This document shows positions 61,921 through 64,000 of a DNA stretch of 64,000 bases, piece after piece (the stretch's first letter is position 1; each line of letters begins with the position of its first letter). Source of the stretch: Azohydromonas lata NBRC 102462 (GTDB lineage: Bacteria; Pseudomonadota; Gammaproteobacteria; Burkholderiales; Burkholderiaceae_C); NCBI RefSeq assembly GCF_001571085.1, contig NZ_BCTC01000011.1, positions 1 to 64,000 on the forward strand, written 5' to 3'. The notes beneath the pieces were generated by a model that was given only the letters and a program-made list of their open reading frames with translations, had not been told where the DNA came from and searched no databases. The position numbers were made by a program, and so were the translations under genes.

Positions 61921-63852
61921 ATGAAGACTCCCTGGACTCTCGCGCGCAAGCTGCTGGCCATAGGCGCTGCGGTGCTGGTGCTGGCCCTGGCCTCCATAGG
62001 GCTGACGCTGTGGGTGAGCTGGCAGCTCGAAGGCGGCGCGGCGGCCGTCAACGAGGCCGGGCGCATGCGCATGCAGACCTGGCAGCTCGCGGCCTCGCTG
62101 CACGACACCTCGCCTGAGCAGGTGCAGGCGCAGTTCGACCGCTTCCAGGCCAGCCTGGATTTGCTGGGCCGCGGGGACCCCTCCCGCCCCCTGTTCGTGC
62201 CATGGAACGATGCCGTGCATGCGGCCTTTGCGGACGTGCTGCAGCAGTGGCAGCAGTTGCACGCGCGCTGGGCGCAAGGGACGCTGCCCGCGCCGGCGCA
62301 GGTGCGCGCCGATGCCGACGCCTTCGTGCGCTCCGTGGACCTGTTCGTGGGCTCCATCGAGCTGCAGCTCGCGCGCTTCACCAGCATCCTGCACCTGTAC
62401 CAGCTGGCCATGCTTGGGCTGGCCATCGCGGTGGCCGTGGCGCTGTTCTACACGGGGCACCTGTTCGTCCTGGAGCCGCTGGCGCGGCTGCAGCGCGGCC
62501 TGGAGCGCGTGGAGCAGGCCGACTTCGACGCGCGCGTGGAGGTGCAAAGCCGCGACGAGTTCGGCCGCCTGGGCGAGGGCTTCAACCGCATGGCGCAGAC
62601 GCTGCAGTCGCTCTACCGCGGGCTGGAGGACAAGGTGCGCGAGAAGACCGCCAAGCTGGAGCTGCAGCGCGGGCGGCTGCAGGCGCTGTACGACGTGAGC
62701 GCGCTGCTGGCGCGCTCCGACACGCTGGAGGGCATGGCGCAGCACTTCGCCAAGCAGGTGCGGCGCATTGCCGGCGCCGACGCCGCGGCCATCCGCTGGA
62801 GCGACGAGGCCAACCAGCGCTACTTGCTGCTGGCCGGCGAGGGCCTGCCCGCGGCGCTGAGCGAGGGCGAGCACTGCGTGCCCACGGGCGAGTGCCTGTG
62901 CGGCCAGTCCGCGGCCGATGCGCGCACCCGCGTCATCCCCATCGTCATGGCCGACCAGACGCTGGGCCACTGCGCCCGCGAGGGCTTCAAGACGCTGGTG
63001 AGCGTGCCGGTGCGGCTGCACCACCGGCTGCTGGGCGAGGTGGACCTCTTCTTCCGCGGCAGCGTCACGCTCAGCGACGAGGAGCGCAGCCTGCTGGACG
63101 CGCTGGCGAGCCACCTGGCCGGCGGCATGGAAGGGCTGCGCGCCGCGGCGCTGGAGCGCGAGGGCGCGGTGGCCGAGGAGCGCAGCTTCATTGCGCGCGA
63201 GCTGCACGACTCCATCGCGCAGTCGCTGGCTTTCTTGAAGATCCAGGTCCAGCTCCTGCGCGCGGCGCGCCAGCGCGGCGACGAGGCGGTGGTGGAGCGC
63301 ACCCTGGGCGAGCTCGACACGGGCGTGCGCGAGTGCATGGGCGACGTGCGCGAGCTGCTGGTGCATTTCCGCACCCGCACCAACGCCGAGCACATCGAGC
63401 CCGCGCTGCGCACCACGCTGCAGAAGTTCGAGCACCAGACGGGCCTGAAGTCGCACCTGGAGCTGGAGGGCCACGCCCTGCCGCTGGACCCGGACGCGCA
63501 GGTGCAGGTGCTGCACGTGGTGCAGGAGGCGCTGTCCAACGTGCGCAAGCACGCGCGGGCGTCGCAGGTGTGGGTGGAGGTGGCGGCCGACAGCGCGGGC
63601 TGGCGCTTCGAGGTGCGCGACGACGGCCAGGGCTTTGACCCCGACGCCGACCGCGCCGAGACGCACGTGGGCCTGCGCATCATGCGCGAGCGCGCCGCGC
63701 GCATCGGCGCCCAGGTGCGCGTGGACGCCGTGCCCGGCGCGGGCAGTTGCGTGACGCTGACGGTGCCGCCCTCGGCCGCCGCGTCCGCCGTGTCCACGGC
63801 TCCCGCCGCCGGCACGCCGCCCGCGGCTCAAGCGCCCTCGGCGGCGGCATGA
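61921..63852 (+). CDS. NarX-like nitrate/nitrite sensor histidine kinase
   Basis: Membrane sensor kinase of 643 aa. The first helix (residues 12-32) is followed by a P-box-like sequence GGAAAVNEAGRMRMQTWQL (about 38-56), close to the nitrate-binding P box of NarX/NarQ. A second helix (about 158-178), HAMP (EPLARLQRGLERVEQADFDARV) and a Cys-cluster region (EHCVPTGECLCGQS, GHCAREG) follow, as in NarX. Catalytic part: RELHDSIAQSLAFLKIQVQLL with phospho-His at about 429, N box EALSNVRKHARA, and complete DDGQGF and GLRIMRERA boxes. It is followed 7 bases later by a NarL-like regulator. Confidence 0.92.
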   Translation: MKTPWTLARKLLAIGAAVLVLALASIGLTLWVSWQLEGGAAAVNEAGRMRMQTWQLAASLHDTSPEQVQAQFDRFQASLDLLGRGDPSRPLFVPWNDAVHAAFADVLQQWQQLHARWAQGTLPAPAQVRADADAFVRSVDLFVGSIELQLARFTSILHLYQLAMLGLAIAVAVALFYTGHLFVLEPLARLQRGLERVEQADFDARVEVQSRDEFGRLGEGFNRMAQTLQSLYRGLEDKVREKTAKLELQRGRLQALYDVSALLARSDTLEGMAQHFAKQVRRIAGADAAAIRWSDEANQRYLLLAGEGLPAALSEGEHCVPTGECLCGQSAADARTRVIPIVMADQTLGHCAREGFKTLVSVPVRLHHRLLGEVDLFFRGSVTLSDEERSLLDALASHLAGGMEGLRAAALEREGAVAEERSFIARELHDSIAQSLAFLKIQVQLLRAARQRGDEAVVERTLGELDTGVRECMGDVRELLVHFRTRTNAEHIEPALRTTLQKFEHQTGLKSHLELEGHALPLDPDAQVQVLHVVQEALSNVRKHARASQVWVEVAADSAGWRFEVRDDGQGFDPDADRAETHVGLRIMRERAARIGAQVRVDAVPGAGSCVTLTVPPSAAASAVSTAPAAGTPPAAQAPSAAA

Positions 63853-63859
63853 TCGCGCG

Positions 63860-64000
63860 ATGATGACAACGCATTCCCCCGCCGGCGCCGCCGCCGGCGC
63901 GCCCATCCGGCTGCTGGTGGTGGACGACCACACCCTGTTTCGCCGCGGCCTGATCGCGCTGCTGGCCGCCGACGCGCGCTTCACCGTGGTGGCCGAGGCC
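63860..64000 (+). CDS. NarL-like response regulator, truncated by the window edge
   Basis: The first 47 residues of a response regulator. After a Gly/Ala-rich leader (TTHSPAGAAAGAP) comes the receiver start IRLLVVDDHTLFRRGLIALLAAD, with the acidic pair of the NarL/FixJ group. ATG 63860 or the next codon (ATG 63863) is the start. It lies 7 bases after the NarX-like gene, so the two form a NarXL-type pair. The rest of the gene is outside the window. Confidence 0.85.
   Translation, partial: MMTTHSPAGAAAGAPIRLLVVDDHTLFRRGLIALLAADARFTVVAEA

Noticed and set aside
61855-63984. 709-aa open frame opposite the NarX-like kinase
   Set aside because: Antisense shadow; it crosses the end of the kinase and the start of the regulator, both of which have clear motifs on the plus strand.

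Overview
The window is a gene-dense, high-GC chromosomal segment of a Gram-negative bacterium, most likely a betaproteobacterium of the family Comamonadaceae (Acidovorax/Alicycliphilus/Diaphorobacter-like). This rests on the two-subunit glycyl-tRNA synthetase, the apolipoprotein N-acyltransferase and heptose-phosphatase genes, a DksA that has lost its zinc-finger cysteines, an HslV with a short MEPFHG propeptide, and overall protein style. The family assignment is by recognition, not by a database search. I see no rRNA, tRNA, prophage, insertion sequence or CRISPR array.

Layout. 56-6640: a lipase-like hydrolase, a divergent EF-G-like GTPase, then a translationally coupled membrane-lipid block (UPF0104 membrane protein, cardiolipin synthase, EEP-family phosphatase, small acidic protein). 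6783-11156: AMP nucleosidase divergent from minCDE, followed by coaX. 11211-18331, minus strand: DUF427 protein, an EgtB-like sulfoxide synthase, hslVU, a STAS-domain protein, dksA and a CobW-type metallochaperone. 18455-26270, plus strand: corC-lnt, glyQ-glyS-gmhB-plsC and a YgjP-like metalloprotease, nearly all with overlapping or touching ends. 26657-38939: metabolic and accessory genes (MBL hydrolase, thioesterase, carbonic anhydrase, aceK, thiolase, SDR, two HCCA-isomerase paralogues, rhodanese, YbaK, DUF1289, DUF294/CBS protein with a DnaQ-like exonuclease). 39034-41356: ahpC-ahpF peroxide defence.

42212-56690 is a complete Tad/Flp pilus locus read on the minus strand: a NarX-like histidine kinase and NarL-like regulator, a receiver-only protein, then flp pilin, tadV, cpaB, secretin, a small lipoprotein, TadG/TadE-like pseudopilins, tadZ(cpaE), tadA(cpaF), tadB, tadC and a TPR/LytR_C lipoprotein. 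A strong stem-loop sits between flp and tadV, and the rare 8-mer TCCCTAGG occurs upstream of both flp and the kinase gene. 57023-61059 holds a DUF485-actP acetate symporter pair divergent from an MHS-type transporter. The spacer between them carries four 11-bp-phased direct repeats and a 12-bp palindrome. 61153-64000 holds a cytochrome c and a NarX-like nitrate-sensor kinase, with a NarL-like regulator cut by the window edge.

Most notable observations: a ~76-bp two-palindrome intergenic repeat present twice (3228-3303 and 26550-26626), both times 20-30 bp past the stop of a minus-strand gene; the four helically phased GTCAG repeats at 59242-59285; a GmhB whose catalytic nucleophile Asp is Gly; a Tad-linked kinase with a degenerate ATP lid; and the TCCCTAGG pair that may mark a Tad regulon site. 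Nothing here amounts to a clearly new defence or mobile system.
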